A DNA stretch of 64,000 bases from Verrucomicrobiia bacterium (GTDB taxonomy: Bacteria; Verrucomicrobiota; Verrucomicrobiia; Limisphaerales; JADLHS01), in NCBI GenBank assembly GCA_026125285.1, contig JAHCLO010000005.1:214429-278428 (forward strand), in the 5' to 3' direction. Under the pieces are notes generated by a model. That model did no database searches and had not been told where the DNA came from. It was given only the letters and a program-made list of their open reading frames with translations. This document shows, one piece after another, positions 43,111 to 52,664 of the stretch. A program made the position numbers and the translations under genes. Position 1 is the stretch's first letter; every line of letters starts with the position of its first letter.

Positions 43111-43494
43111 ATGCATTTCACCGAATTCACGACCGAAGACTTTAGCCGACATGCAATGCAAGCGCGCCGTCCCGTGCTGTTGGCCTTGAGCATCGCGGGC
43201 AGCCCGGCGGATGAGAAGATGCAGAGACTCCTCGAGTCGTGGTCGCAGACGATTGACGGTTGTCTGGATATCGTGGTGGTTCGCACCAGCTCACCGTGCG
43301 GAATTTCACACCATGGCATCGCTTTGGGCGCGCCCGGCCTGGCATTGTTTCAGCGAGGCGCTATCTCCTACCAATTTCTGGGCGAGGTGTCTCGAAGGGA
43401 ACTGGACGATGTTCTCAACCAGGTGATCCTTTTCAACGGCTTGGAGGACCAGGTTTGTCTGCCCGGCGATGCCAATTGGGCGGCTGATCGTTGA
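43111..43494 (+). CDS. Thioredoxin-fold protein without CxxC
   Basis: 127 residues. The pattern VLLALSIAGSPADEKMQRLLESW, LDIVVVRTSSPCGI and GIALGAPGLALFQRG (with the cis-Pro loop APGLALF) follows the thioredoxin fold, but the active-site position reads AGSPAD, so both redox cysteines are absent. Three cysteines remain elsewhere (GCLD, PCGI and VCLP). It may act as a binding or structural partner. It is 25 bp after psd and 9 bp before the P1B ATPase gene. Confidence 0.75.
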   Translation: MHFTEFTTEDFSRHAMQARRPVLLALSIAGSPADEKMQRLLESWSQTIDGCLDIVVVRTSSPCGISHHGIALGAPGLALFQRGAISYQFLGEVSRRELDDVLNQVILFNGLEDQVCLPGDANWAADR

Positions 43495-43503
43495 GGCTTT
43501 ATT

Positions 43504-45492
43504 ATGCGGGTGACTTCTCACGCCGAACATTTCCATGCGCTGCACTCTGGCGAGCGCTGCGCCTGTGGCGGGCGTCATTCGCATGTCCAGGTTCAACTGG
43601 CGCAGACGGCCATTGGCCTGGTGTTGATTCTGAATTCCTACCTGATGACCTGGGCATTTGAGCGCAGCCAAATGATCGCGGCCGCGAGTGCCATGATGGG
43701 AGCGATGGTGCTTGGCTTTCCGATCCTATGGATCGCTCTGAAGGATTTGCGGCTGGGCAATTTGAACACCAACGTCCTCGTCGCATTGGCGGTGCTCGCA
43801 TTGATTGCCTCCGCCCACTATCAGGAGGCGGGGATTGTCTCGTTCTTCATGCAGCTCGGACAAGTCATTGAAACCCGCACGGCGGAAGGTGCGCTGGCTT
43901 CGATTCACTCGCTGATCAAGCTCACCCCCACCCGGGCGCGCCGGATGCGCGCACAGCAAGAAGAGGAAGTCGCCGTGCAAGAGCTGGCCGAGGGCGACAT
44001 CATCCGCCTGCGCCCCGGCGACAATGTCGCGGCGGATGGCGTCATCGTTGGCGGTCACGGCTCGTTCAATCAGGCCACCATCACCGGCGAATCACTGCCG
44101 GTGGACAAGGCGGTCGGTGACGAAGTTTTCGCCGGGACTGTGAATCTGACGGGCATGCTGGAAGTTCGCGTCACACGTGCGGGACAGGACACAACTCTCG
44201 GGCGGGTGCGTGATTTGATCCTGGCGGCAGAGAAGACCAAGCTGCCCATCGTACGGATCATTGACCAGTATATGGGCTTTTATACGCCACTGGTACTCCT
44301 CATCGGTGCTTTGGTGTGGGCGTTCACGCATGACCTCGACCGGGTGATTGCCTTGTTCATTGTTTCCTGTCCGTGCGCGTTCGTACTGGCCACCCCCACG
44401 GCCATGGTCGCCGCCCTTTCGGCCGCGGCCCGTCTCGGCATCCTGATTAAGAACGTCGGCCACTTGGAGCTGGCCGCCAACATCAATGCGTTTGTCTTCG
44501 ACAAAACAGGCACGCTGACGACCGGCAAATTGGCGGTCAGCCGCCTGACGCCAATGCGTAATGTCACTCCGGCAGAACTGTTGCGCGTGGCAGCTTCCGC
44601 GGAGCAGTTCAGCAATCATCCAACGGCCAGGGCGCTGACCCAACTGGCCGACGAAGCCGGGGTGCCGTTGCTCAAGCCGGCCGATTTTACGGAGAGCGCG
44701 GGGCGCGGTGTGAAGGCTCATTTGAACGGCGACACCGTGGTGATTGGCCGCCCGCAGTGGTTGCGTGAGAACGGAGTAAGCGAGGAGTTTGTTTCCGGGA
44801 TGGATTTGCCCGAAACCGAGGGTTGGAGTCTCATCTACGTCGCGTGCAATCAGCAATGTCTCGGCTGGGTGGGTCTGCAAGACCAGACACGTGCCGACGC
44901 GGCTGAATCATTATCGGCGCTCAAAGCCAGCGGCGTGCGGCGCATCACCATGGTCAGCGGCGACCGCCAACCGGTCGCCACACGGGTCGCGCATGAGATT
45001 GGGTGCGAGGAGGTCGTAGGCGATTGCCTGCCGCAGAACAAGGTCCAGTTGGTCCAGCAGATGCGCCAGGGAGGTTATCGAGTAGCCGTGGTCGGGGACG
45101 GGGTGAATGACGCTCCGGCCCTGGCCGCCGGTGATCTTGGAATCGCAATGGGCGCGGCCGGCAGCGAGGTGGCCATCCATAGCGCGACCATTGCGCTGAT
45201 GAATAATGATCTGCGCCGGTTGCCCTTTCTGGTCCGGTTGTCGCGAGCGGCCCGCGCGGTCATCAATCAGAATTTTCTCATCGGCGTCACATTCGTTTTG
45301 GGAGGCATGACCCTGGGCGCGATGAAGTATATCACGCCGGTGGTGGCAGCCATTTTCCACGTCGCCGGCTCACTGCTGGTGGTGTTTAACAGCTTTCGCC
45401 TGATGCGCCTGGGCGAAGAACTGGAGTCGCACGAGGGTTATTCCTCGTCGCCGTTCCGGGAAGACTCCCGGCTTTCGCACGCCGAAACATAA
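43504..45492 (+). CDS. P1B-type heavy-metal-translocating ATPase
   Basis: 662 residues. The N-terminus is rich in His and Cys (HAEHFHALHSGERCACGGRHSH) but has no standard HMA domain. Transmembrane segments flank the actuator motif TGESLP, the metal-binding SCPCAF (C289, C291), the phosphorylation site DKTGTLTTG (D333) and GDGVNDAPALAAGDLG. This is the ZntA/CadA/CopA class of exporters. A CPC motif fits Cu, Zn or Cd; the His-rich N-terminus suits Zn/Co. The start lies 9 bp after the thioredoxin-fold gene. Confidence 0.95.
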   Translation: MRVTSHAEHFHALHSGERCACGGRHSHVQVQLAQTAIGLVLILNSYLMTWAFERSQMIAAASAMMGAMVLGFPILWIALKDLRLGNLNTNVLVALAVLALIASAHYQEAGIVSFFMQLGQVIETRTAEGALASIHSLIKLTPTRARRMRAQQEEEVAVQELAEGDIIRLRPGDNVAADGVIVGGHGSFNQATITGESLPVDKAVGDEVFAGTVNLTGMLEVRVTRAGQDTTLGRVRDLILAAEKTKLPIVRIIDQYMGFYTPLVLLIGALVWAFTHDLDRVIALFIVSCPCAFVLATPTAMVAALSAAARLGILIKNVGHLELAANINAFVFDKTGTLTTGKLAVSRLTPMRNVTPAELLRVAASAEQFSNHPTARALTQLADEAGVPLLKPADFTESAGRGVKAHLNGDTVVIGRPQWLRENGVSEEFVSGMDLPETEGWSLIYVACNQQCLGWVGLQDQTRADAAESLSALKASGVRRITMVSGDRQPVATRVAHEIGCEEVVGDCLPQNKVQLVQQMRQGGYRVAVVGDGVNDAPALAAGDLGIAMGAAGSEVAIHSATIALMNNDLRRLPFLVRLSRAARAVINQNFLIGVTFVLGGMTLGAMKYITPVVAAIFHVAGSLLVVFNSFRLMRLGEELESHEGYSSSPFREDSRLSHAET

Positions 45493-45503
45493 TCCGCGGC
45501 CAC

Positions 45504-46493
45504 ATGAATACACTCTTCGATTCGTCTGCTGCCTTGCTTGTGGTTTATTGTTTACTGGCCTTCGCCGCCGCGTTGGCGGGCGGCGTGTTCCCCACGTTGA
45601 TTCACCTCACGCACACGCGGCTGCAAATCGCGGTGAGCTTCGTGGGCGGATTGATGCTCGGGCTGTCCCTGCTGGGCATGTTGCCGCACGCGTTGCATCA
45701 GCTTGGCTCTCCGCAGACCGCCGTGGCATGGTTGCTGGGCGGCTTTCTCCTGATGTTCTTTCTGCAGCGCTTTCTGCCCTTCCATCACCATGACGTGGCT
45801 GAAGGCAGTCCAGTTGAACCCTGCGGTCATGTGCATTCACTTGCCGAGCGTTCGGCCCGCAGCCTGAGTTGGATGGGCGTGGCACTGGGGCTGTCCTTGC
45901 ACTCGATCTTCGACGGACTGGCCATGGCGGCGGCGGTAGCCTCGGATATTCATCATCGTGGCGGCAGCTTGGGGCTGGGCGCGGCGCTGGCGGTCATTCT
46001 GCACAAACCGTTTGGCGCACTGGCAATCAGCACGTTAATGGTAGCCAGTCGCGCGTCACGAAAAACCCAACTGCTGGTGAATGTCGGTTTTGCCCTCGTC
46101 ACGCCGCTGGGCGCACTGCTGTTCTTCCTGGGCGCGGGACATCTGGCCCACTCACATCCGGTCTGGCTGGGGGCAGCGCTCGCCCTCTGTGCGGGCACGT
46201 TCCTCTGCATCGCGTGCATGGGACTGTTGCCGGAACTACAATTCCATTCGCATGATCGCATAAAGCTTTCGCTTGCTTTGCTGGCGGGCATCGGCATGGC
46301 CATTTTGATTGCCCGGTTCGGACATGTGGCCCACGATCATTCACATTCCACCGCTGTCGGCAATGCATCCTCGATCACCGGTGACGCCGGATCGGCAAGA
46401 TGCTTCCCGCGAGATCGTGAGATCGTGATTGCCGTGACCGCATGGTCGAACTACTTTCGAGCTTGGGTCGGGTGCAGGCAAAGCTATCTTTGA
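45504..46493 (+). CDS. ZIP-family metal transporter
   Basis: 329 residues with about eight hydrophobic helices. ZIP-type motifs are LGLSLHSIFDGLAMA and VILHKPFGALA. A histidine-rich loop (FLPFHHHDVAEGSP...CGHVHS) and a His-rich end (ARFGHVAHDHSHST) are typical of metal-handling permeases. Direction of transport cannot be told. It starts 11 bp after the P1B ATPase gene. The last 45 residues (DAGSARCFPRDREI...) are not like ZIP and may come from a rearrangement. Confidence 0.85.
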   Translation: MNTLFDSSAALLVVYCLLAFAAALAGGVFPTLIHLTHTRLQIAVSFVGGLMLGLSLLGMLPHALHQLGSPQTAVAWLLGGFLLMFFLQRFLPFHHHDVAEGSPVEPCGHVHSLAERSARSLSWMGVALGLSLHSIFDGLAMAAAVASDIHHRGGSLGLGAALAVILHKPFGALAISTLMVASRASRKTQLLVNVGFALVTPLGALLFFLGAGHLAHSHPVWLGAALALCAGTFLCIACMGLLPELQFHSHDRIKLSLALLAGIGMAILIARFGHVAHDHSHSTAVGNASSITGDAGSARCFPRDREIVIAVTAWSNYFRAWVGCRQSYL

Positions 46494-46642
46494 CAATGAC
46501 ACATTTCGAGTCACGTTGACCGGCACCGGTCTTGTCAGCGTTTGCCAGGGTTTATGCGGGCTGCAATACATCTCATTCGGCTTGAGGATGGCGAGGTCGC
46601 CGTGCTAGCTCCCTTCTTGCCACACTCCGACTTGATTTAACC

Positions 46643-47944
46643 ATGAAACATTTCTCAATTTTCCTGAAATGGCGCGTTGCTCCCATCGCACTCGGAGTCG
46701 CGTTCACTTTAAGCTTTGACCTGCTCTGGGCGCAGGATATGCCAGCCCACCCGCTGTCCGTCGAAGAGCTCGTGCGCCAGGTGCTGGCCGGCAATCCCGA
46801 ACTGGAATTCTATCGCGCGGAGATCGCTGCGGCGCGGGCGGGGCGCAAGTCGGCAGCGAGCTGGGAGAATCCCGAAATCTCCGCTGAATTGGGCAGCAAG
46901 AAAGTGTGGGATCGCAGCGGGTCGGCCCTGGGCGACGGCTCGGCGTGGTCGGTGGCGCTGGCTCAACCCTTCGAGTGGCCGGGCCGGCTGGCACTCCGCA
47001 AGGCCATCGCGAACCAGCAGATCGAAATCGCCGAGTTGGGTCTGCAACAATTCCAGGCGGCCCTGGCGACCCGCGCCCGGTCGCTGGGTTACGCCGTCCT
47101 CGCCGCCCGGCAGAAGGCGGACGCCGCGCAGGAAGTGGCCGCGCGTTATCGCGCCCTGCTCGAGGTGGTGGTGCAACGCGAGCCGGCCGGCGTCACGCCC
47201 CTGCTGGAACAGCGAATTCTCGAAGCCAGCGCCATCACCTTGAGCCGCCGCGCCACCGACGCCGAACGCGAGGTGCAGGCCGCGTTGCTGGAGTTGAATC
47301 AACTCCGCGGCCGGCCGGCGAGCGCGTCGTTGCGCTTGACCGGCACACTTGTCGTGGCCACGAACCTGCCGGCTCTCGATGAACTGCTGGCGGTCGCGGC
47401 AACGAACAACTTCGAGGTTCGCACCAAACAGGTCGAGTTGGCCCAGCAGGGCTTTCAGGTCCGGCTGGCGCGCAACGAACGTTATCCCCGCGTGACACTC
47501 TCACCGTATTATTCGGAGGAGAAAGCCGCCGACCAGGAGCGCGTCCTCGGGCTGGGACTGAGTTTTCCGCTGCCGCTGTGGAATCGGAACCAGGGTAACA
47601 TTGAAGCCGCCGGCGCCCGCGAGCAGCAGGCGGACGCGGCGCTGCGCGTGATCCAGCGGGAAGTGGAACGCGCCATTACCGATCACGCGCTGGCCCTGGA
47701 AATCAAGCTGGCCGAGATGGCGCGCTGGCGACCCGGCGCAGAGGCGCAATTGCGCGAGGCGGCGGAATTGGCGGACCGGCATTACCGGCTCGGCGCCGTA
47801 CCGGTGACCACGTACTTGGAAATGCAGACCCAGTATCTCGACGCGCTCGAAGCTTTGCTGGCCACGCGGCGCGAGGCGCTTGATCACCGGCAGCAATTGG
47901 AATTGCTGGTGGGCCGGCCTCTGCACTCGGTTTTGGCGCGTTGA
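46643..47944 (+). CDS. TolC/CusC-like outer-membrane efflux protein
   Basis: 433 residues. A signal-like N-terminus (APIALGVAFTLSFDLLWAQ) is followed by two outer-membrane-efflux-protein repeats of long helices: LSVEELVRQVLAGNPELEFYRAEI, GRKSAASWENPEISAEL, and a second set GFQVRLARNERYPRVTLSPYY...EVERAITDHALALEIK. It forms the trimeric outer-membrane channel for a tripartite efflux pump. The RND gene follows at 9 bp. Confidence 0.9.
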   Translation: MKHFSIFLKWRVAPIALGVAFTLSFDLLWAQDMPAHPLSVEELVRQVLAGNPELEFYRAEIAAARAGRKSAASWENPEISAELGSKKVWDRSGSALGDGSAWSVALAQPFEWPGRLALRKAIANQQIEIAELGLQQFQAALATRARSLGYAVLAARQKADAAQEVAARYRALLEVVVQREPAGVTPLLEQRILEASAITLSRRATDAEREVQAALLELNQLRGRPASASLRLTGTLVVATNLPALDELLAVAATNNFEVRTKQVELAQQGFQVRLARNERYPRVTLSPYYSEEKAADQERVLGLGLSFPLPLWNRNQGNIEAAGAREQQADAALRVIQREVERAITDHALALEIKLAEMARWRPGAEAQLREAAELADRHYRLGAVPVTTYLEMQTQYLDALEALLATRREALDHRQQLELLVGRPLHSVLAR

Positions 47945-47953
47945 GGAGAAGCC

Positions 47954-50900
47954 ATGCTACAGCGCTTGATTGAAGTCTCACTCCGGCAACGCGCCTTCCT
48001 GTTGATCGTCGCGGGCGTGTCGGTTTTCATTGGCCTTTGGTCGGCCAACAATTTGCCGATTGACGCCGTGCCCGACATCACCAGTCCGCAGGTGCAGATC
48101 AACACGGAAGTGCCCGCGCTCGCGCCGGAGGAAAGCGAAAAGGCCGTGACCATCCCGCTGGAGATGGAAATGGCCGGCATCCAGGGCGTGCAGGAAATGC
48201 GGTCGCTCACCAAATTCGGCCTGTCGCAGGTGACGCTGATCTTTGGTGATCGCGCGGACATTTACCGCGCGCGGCAACTGGTGGCCGAGCGATTGCAGAC
48301 CGCCGCCAGCCGGTTGCCGCCCGGCCTCACGCCGCAACTCGCGCCCATCAGTACGGGCCTGGGCGAGATTTACTACTACACGCTGGCATATCGGCCCGAC
48401 GCCACGAACCGGCCCGCCGATCGCATCGAGGAATTGCAGGAACTCCGGGAGATCCACGAGTTCATCGTAAAACCGATGCTGCGCACCACGCCGGGCATTG
48501 CCGAAATCAACGTCAACGGCGGTTATGAACGGCAACTCGTCATCCAACCTCGTCCCGCGGACCTCGCCCAGGCCGGGCTGACTTTTGCCGACCTCGCGTC
48601 CATCGTGGCCGAGAACGTCGAGAACACTGGCGGCGGGGTAATTCACAGTGGCGACGATCAACTGATGGTGCGCACCCTGGCGCGCGTCAGCACCACCGAC
48701 GAAATCGCCGGGTTGCCCATCAAATTCACCGGCGGCGTGAAGCCCTTGCTGGTGGGCGACGTGGCCGACGTGGGCATTGGTTCGGCGTTCCGCACCGGCG
48801 CGGCCACCGAGAACGGCGAGGAAGCCGTGCTCGGGACCGCCATGATGCTGGCCGGCCAGAACAGCCGCACCGTGGCGAAGCGTTTTCAGGAACGCATCGA
48901 GGAGATTGCTCCGCGCCTGCCGCCCGGGATCGAAATTCGTACCCAATACGACCGCGCCGATTTGGTGGACGCGACGATCGCCACGGTGCGGAAGAATCTG
49001 TTCGAGGGCGCGATTCTCGTGGTGGTGGTGCTCTTTGGCATGTTGGGCAACTGGCGCGCGGCCTTGATCGTGGCAGCGGCCATTCCGTTGTCGTTCCTGT
49101 GGGCGCTGACCGGCATGGTGCGGTTGGGCATCTCCGGCAATTTGATGAGCCTTGGCGCGGTGGACTTTGGCCTCATCATTGATGGCGCGGTGGTGATGGT
49201 GGAGAACATCGTCCGCCAGCTCGGGGAAAAACAAAAGCACCTGGGCCGCAGGCTCACCGTGGCGGAGCGCGTCCACACCGTCGCCGCCGCGAGCAAGCAG
49301 GTCGCCAATCCGATGTTCTTTGGCGTGCTCATCATCACCATCGTCTATATTCCCATCCTCGCGCTTACCGGCATCGAGGGGAAGATGTTCCACCCGATGG
49401 CCATCACAGTGATGCTGGCGCTGGGCGGCGCGCTGGTGCTGGCGTTGACGCTGATGCCGGTGCTGTGCTCCTATCTGCTGGGCGGGCACATTCGCGAGGG
49501 CGACAACCTCCTCGTGCGCCTGCTCAAGCGGGCCTACGAACCGGCGCTGCGCCTGGTGCTGGCCAAACCCTGGCTCATCGTGGTGAGCACGATCATCTGG
49601 ACGACGCTCTCGGTGCTGGCCTTTCGGCAACTCGGGGCGGAATTCGTGCCCAAACTCGACGAGGGCTCCCACACCGTCATGGTCTATCGCACCAACAGCA
49701 TGAACCTGGACGCCTCGCTGGCGATGGAACTGGCCACCGAAAAACTGCTGCTCACGATTCCGGAGGTGGACCGCGTCTTTTGCCGCCTGGGCACCAGCGA
49801 GGTCGCCACGGACCCGATGCCACCCAGCCAGAACGACCTTTACATCTTTTACAAACCGCGCGCCGAGTGGCGGAAGGTCAATGGCCGCCGCATCACCAAA
49901 GACGACCTCGCCGCCATCATCGAGGAGGAAGTGCAAAAGCAGTTTCCCAAGCAGTCCTTCCTGTTCGCCCAGCCCATCGAGATGCGGTTCAACGAACTGC
50001 TCGAAGGCGTCCGTTCCGATCTCTCGGTCAAAATCATCGGGCAGGATTACGACGTAATGGAGGGGCTGGCGGAAAAAGTGAGGGCCATCTTGGAAACCAT
50101 TCCGGGCCTCGGGGAGGTCGAGTTCGAGGCTCAGGGCCGCGCGCCGGTGCTGGAGATCATTGTCAACCGCGACGCCCTGCGCCAATACAACCTGCACGCC
50201 GCCGATGTGAACCGCACCATTGCCACCGCGCTGGCGGGCGAAACGGTCGGCCTGGTCTATGACGGCGACCGGCGACGCGAGATCGTGGTGCGGCTGAAAG
50301 GCGAGTTGCGCGATCGGATCGAAGCCATCCGCGCGCTGCCCGTGCGGGTGGGGGAACATGGCCTCGTGCCGCTGGAGAAGGTGGCTGAGATTCGCACGGT
50401 GTCGAGCGTGGACCCCATCGTGCGCGAGGAAGGCCATCGCCGCGTGGCACTGATGGTGAACTTGCGCGGGCGCGACGTGGAAGGCTTTGTGAAGGAAGCG
50501 CAGCAGAAAATCGCGGCGCAAGTGCCGATGCCCGAAGGCTACACGCTGGAGTTCGGCGGGCAATTCAAGAACCTGCAGGAGGCGCGGCTGCGATTGCTGT
50601 TTGTCGTGCCGGTGACCCTGGTGTTGATATTCCTGCTGGTGTTCATGGCGTTTGGGAGCTTGCGGCAGGCGCTGGTGATTTACACCGGGGTGCCGCTGGC
50701 GGTGACCGGCGGGGTGTTGACGCTGTGGGCACGGGGGATGCCCTTCAGCATTTCCGCGGCGGTGGGATTCATTGCCTTGAGCGGCGTGGCGGTGCTCAAC
50801 GGCGTGGTGATGATCAGCTACATCAACGAGTTGCGGGAACAGGGCCGCGCGCTCCGCGACGCCGTGATTCACGGCGCCCTGACGCGGCTGCGGCCGGTGT

Positions 50901-51115
50901 TGATGACGGCAGCCGTGGCCAGCCTCGGCTTCGTGCCGATGGCCCTGGCTACGGGCATGGGCGCGGAGGTGCAGCGCCCGCTGGCGACAGTCGTAATTGG
51001 CGGCATCATCAGCTCCACCTTTTTGACGCTGGTGCTGCTGCCCGTGCTCTACATCTACACAGAGCGCTGGTTCGCACCGCGACTTGATTCGACGGAACCA
51101 AAGAGCGATGATTAG
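47954..51115 (+). CDS. CusA/CzcA-type heavy-metal RND efflux transporter
   Basis: 1053 residues. The N-terminal helix (RQRAFLLIVAGVSVFIGLWSANNLPIDAVPDITSPQVQI) and the transmembrane motif DFGLIIDGAVVMVENI, with Asp as proton-relay residue, are typical of heavy-metal-efflux RND pumps (HME). Porter loops and the second half follow in the normal order. It works with the TolC-like protein encoded 9 bp upstream, but the expected adaptor (CusB/MFP) is not adjacent and must come from elsewhere. The antisense frame at 47978-50872 is a shadow. Confidence 0.93.
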   Translation: MLQRLIEVSLRQRAFLLIVAGVSVFIGLWSANNLPIDAVPDITSPQVQINTEVPALAPEESEKAVTIPLEMEMAGIQGVQEMRSLTKFGLSQVTLIFGDRADIYRARQLVAERLQTAASRLPPGLTPQLAPISTGLGEIYYYTLAYRPDATNRPADRIEELQELREIHEFIVKPMLRTTPGIAEINVNGGYERQLVIQPRPADLAQAGLTFADLASIVAENVENTGGGVIHSGDDQLMVRTLARVSTTDEIAGLPIKFTGGVKPLLVGDVADVGIGSAFRTGAATENGEEAVLGTAMMLAGQNSRTVAKRFQERIEEIAPRLPPGIEIRTQYDRADLVDATIATVRKNLFEGAILVVVVLFGMLGNWRAALIVAAAIPLSFLWALTGMVRLGISGNLMSLGAVDFGLIIDGAVVMVENIVRQLGEKQKHLGRRLTVAERVHTVAAASKQVANPMFFGVLIITIVYIPILALTGIEGKMFHPMAITVMLALGGALVLALTLMPVLCSYLLGGHIREGDNLLVRLLKRAYEPALRLVLAKPWLIVVSTIIWTTLSVLAFRQLGAEFVPKLDEGSHTVMVYRTNSMNLDASLAMELATEKLLLTIPEVDRVFCRLGTSEVATDPMPPSQNDLYIFYKPRAEWRKVNGRRITKDDLAAIIEEEVQKQFPKQSFLFAQPIEMRFNELLEGVRSDLSVKIIGQDYDVMEGLAEKVRAILETIPGLGEVEFEAQGRAPVLEIIVNRDALRQYNLHAADVNRTIATALAGETVGLVYDGDRRREIVVRLKGELRDRIEAIRALPVRVGEHGLVPLEKVAEIRTVSSVDPIVREEGHRRVALMVNLRGRDVEGFVKEAQQKIAAQVPMPEGYTLEFGGQFKNLQEARLRLLFVVPVTLVLIFLLVFMAFGSLRQALVIYTGVPLAVTGGVLTLWARGMPFSISAAVGFIALSGVAVLNGVVMISYINELREQGRALRDAVIHGALTRLRPVLMTAAVASLGFVPMALATGMGAEVQRPLATVVIGGIISSTFLTLVLLPVLYIYTERWFAPRLDSTEPKSDD

Positions 51116-51120
51116 CCCTT

Positions 51121-51195
51121 GGCGAGCCTGCCTACACGGTGAGCATCTACTGGATCTTCCGCGGCAAGGTGAAGCTGGACAAGATGAGTTATTGA
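51121..51195 (+). pseudogene. Possible C-terminal remnant of a coding sequence
   Basis: A 24-codon open stretch reading GEPAYTVSIYWIFRGKVKLDKMSY ends in TGA at 51193-51195, just after the RND gene and overlapping the end of the convergent acyltransferase. It looks like the end of a protein rather than random DNA, but no start and no family are visible. Confidence 0.25.
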
Positions 51196-52496
51196 GCAGG
51201 TTGCGGGGGTAAAGCCGCTGGAGCGCTCTTAATTGAACGCGGATACCTGCGGCCGTTGAGTTGCACGCCGATAAACGTGGACCGCACCAGATAATGATAA
51301 CTCAGGAACAGGACCGGCGTGGCGACCGCCAGGATCAGCGGATATTTCCAGGTCCAGTGCCCGGGCCAGCGAGCGACCAGGACTTGCAGTCCGACAACCA
51401 GCGGCAGGTGGACCAGGTAAATCCAGTAGGACGAGTCGGCGATATAGCGCCACCGCGAACTGGGCAATCGGCGAACGCGGACAAACAACCCCAGAAACCC
51501 CAGCACGAACCCCCACATCATGAGCGCATACAGGGCGGAGTACGCCCAACGCAGTCCGGGCACGGGCCGTTCGATCCAGCCCATTTCATGCAGCCAATCC
51601 AGCCCCGCGCCAGTTGGGAGCACAAGCAGGACGCCAAGCAGCAGTCCGCCCCGCCAACGGAGCGCGATTTTTTCCAACAGCGACGGCTGACGATGCAACA
51701 GCCAACCCACGCCAAACAGAAACCCATACAGCAGCGTCGTCGGCAAATGAGGCAACAAGGATTTCTGGGGAGTGTCCACGCCCCAGGAATCCATGAGCAT
51801 CAACGTCGGAGCGGTCAGCCCTGCCAGAACCACTGTGCTCCAACCCGAACCGCACAGTGCGGCAAATCCTTTGTCCACCTCACGCAGACAGCGTCGCCTG
51901 GTGTCCGGCAGCACCCGCCAGACACGGCGGATCAGCAGCAGCAGCACATAAATCACCGATAGCTGGTGCAGGAACCAAAGGTGCGTCAGATCGAACATCT
52001 TGAAGAATTGAAGCTGGGCAAAGAATCCCACCGTCAGCAACCAGGGCGGCGTGTCCGCAAACTCCGGCGGTATGCCCAATCTGGCCAGTTGGCCGCCCAC
52101 GGCTGCGCCGGTCAGCCACAGCCAGACCAGAATCGGAAATAAGATCAGCCATCCGACCACCAGCGGCACCAAGATACGACTCGCGCGATTCCGAATGAAG
52201 CCGCCGGTCCCACGCCGGTGCAGGAGCAGCCGCGCGAAAAATCCGGCGATCAGGAAAAAGATCTCCATGCGGAACGAATGGCAGGCATGACGGAACCAGC
52301 CCAGGAACTCGCTGGTGGAGCTGTCCTCAATGGCCCAGTAACGGGCCACGCCCGGCTCGAAGGACTCGGCGGCGTGGAACGCCACGCCCAGTAGCAACGC
52401 AAAGGCACGCAGCGCATCCAGCGAGTGATAACGCGTCTCGCCCGGCGCCGATGGAGGCTCTTGCCCGTCCGCGTCCACAGCCTGTCCGGAATTCAT
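51189..52496 (-). CDS. Acyltransferase 3 family membrane protein (OpgC-like)
   Basis: About 435 residues from the ATG at 52496. Start of the domain is RYHSLDALRAFALLLGVAFHAAESF, followed by FRMEIFFLIAGFFARLLL and ten or so transmembrane helices; this is the acyltransferase-3 pattern with the His in the first segment. OpgC-type members add succinyl or acyl groups to periplasmic glucans. The first helices are closer to OpgC than to the O-antigen acylases. A longer start at 52565 adds unconserved residues. Confidence 0.88.
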   Translation of the reverse strand: MNSGQAVDADGQEPPSAPGETRYHSLDALRAFALLLGVAFHAAESFEPGVARYWAIEDSSTSEFLGWFRHACHSFRMEIFFLIAGFFARLLLHRRGTGGFIRNRASRILVPLVVGWLILFPILVWLWLTGAAVGGQLARLGIPPEFADTPPWLLTVGFFAQLQFFKMFDLTHLWFLHQLSVIYVLLLLIRRVWRVLPDTRRRCLREVDKGFAALCGSGWSTVVLAGLTAPTLMLMDSWGVDTPQKSLLPHLPTTLLYGFLFGVGWLLHRQPSLLEKIALRWRGGLLLGVLLVLPTGAGLDWLHEMGWIERPVPGLRWAYSALYALMMWGFVLGFLGLFVRVRRLPSSRWRYIADSSYWIYLVHLPLVVGLQVLVARWPGHWTWKYPLILAVATPVLFLSYHYLVRSTFIGVQLNGRRYPRSIKSAPAALPPQPAQ

Positions 52497-52664
52497 GGCC
52501 CCGCTGAATGTCTTGGAATGAATCGGGCTTGACCAGACAGTTCTCTCAGTCCAGCCCTGACCCATGCAGCCGCATTTTGGGCTAATTGCGTGCGTTCACC
52601 CGCAGCTCAAGGCCTTTCCACATTGTCTTTACAGCCAATCTGTGTTGGCCGGATTTGCTTGAGT

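Noticed and set aside
46494..46642. Possible broken gene between ZIP and TolC-like genes
   Set aside because: A short frame (DNDTFRVTLTGTG) looks protein-like but has no start and no family match.
47978..50872. Open frame of 964 codons on the minus strand
   Set aside because: Antisense to the RND transporter gene.
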